Below are positions 5,618-5,709 of a stretch of DNA of 5,709 nt, in pieces; positions within the stretch are counted from its first letter, which is position 1, and every line of letters starts with the position of its first letter. A program made the position numbers and the translations under genes. This stretch comes from Bacillota bacterium (lineage in GTDB: Bacteria; Bacillota_E; Sulfobacillia; Sulfobacillales; Sulfobacillaceae), in assembly GCA_021820165.1 (NCBI GenBank), contig JAKADW010000154.1, forward strand, positions 1 through 5,709, read 5' to 3'. The notes under the pieces are model-generated. The model worked only from the letters and a program-made list of their open reading frames with translations, was not told the DNA's origin and did no database searches.

Positions 5618-5709
5618 ATGGGATCGTTAGTCTGGACGGATGTTCGTACCATGCAGTGGGACGAGGCGATGAGCCCGATCGATCGCGTTGTGGGTTGGGG
5701 GGGTCTTCG
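5618..5709 (+). CDS. Start of an unidentified gene, cut by the window edge
   Basis: Thirty codons are visible from ATG 5618: the product begins MGSLVWTDVRTMQWDEAM and continues to a glycine-rich VVGWGGL at the edge. It is preceded by a G-rich GGGGGTGA a few bases before the ATG, which can serve as a ribosome-binding site. The frame is open to the edge. The fragment is too short for me to assign a family. A run of seven G (5697-5703) lies within it, so the reading frame near the edge deserves care. Its divergent position relative to the second iclR gene suggests it is that regulator's target, probably a catabolic enzyme or transporter gene. Confidence 0.55.
   Translation, partial: MGSLVWTDVRTMQWDEAMSPIDRVVGWGGL

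Overview
The window carries a compact catabolic cluster and its regulators, on DNA of moderately high GC. The ribosome-binding sites are strong and purine-rich (AAGGAGT, AGGAGGG, GAGGTG), GTG is used as a start codon, and the promoter hexamers are sigma-A-like. Together these suggest a moderately GC-rich Bacillota (Gram-positive), perhaps of the Sulfobacillus / Kyrpidia type. That placement rests on style only; no taxonomic marker gene is present.

Layout. Positions 1-145 hold the 3' tail of a ParA/Soj-like partition ATPase gene. It is interrupted by a frameshift at a 5-bp tandem duplication (CGCAG CGCAG, 30-39). A sigma-A-type promoter (126-153) and a perfect inverted repeat near the expected transcription start (155-168) then lead into four co-directional genes. 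These are an IclR-family regulator (187-966), a class III (CaiB/BaiF) CoA-transferase (968-2158), a 3-hydroxy-3-methylglutaryl-CoA lyase-type enzyme (2218-3108) and a 12-helix MFS proton symporter (3170-4537). The spacings are 1, 59 and 61 bp, with no terminator-like hairpin noticed between them, so they read as one operon. A long GC-rich hairpin directly after the transporter (4545-4573) closes it. About 145 bp without a recognisable gene follows. A second IclR-family gene runs on the opposite strand (5495-4719). It is divergent from a gene that starts at 5618 and leaves the window after 30 codons. The 122-bp divergent intergenic region has two pairs of direct repeats that look like regulator sites.

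How it may work. The transporter would import a carboxylic acid, the CoA-transferase would load it with CoA from a donor such as succinyl-CoA, and the lyase would split the acyl-CoA by retro-aldol cleavage. If the substrate is 3-hydroxy-3-methylglutarate the products would be acetyl-CoA and acetoacetate. No leucine-degradation enzymes are visible in the window, so the lyase may serve an external acid rather than leucine breakdown. The first IclR protein is the obvious local sensor. The second IclR more likely controls the divergent gene beyond the right edge.

The functional families are well supported by motifs. The exact substrate, the operators and the ParA reading are inference.
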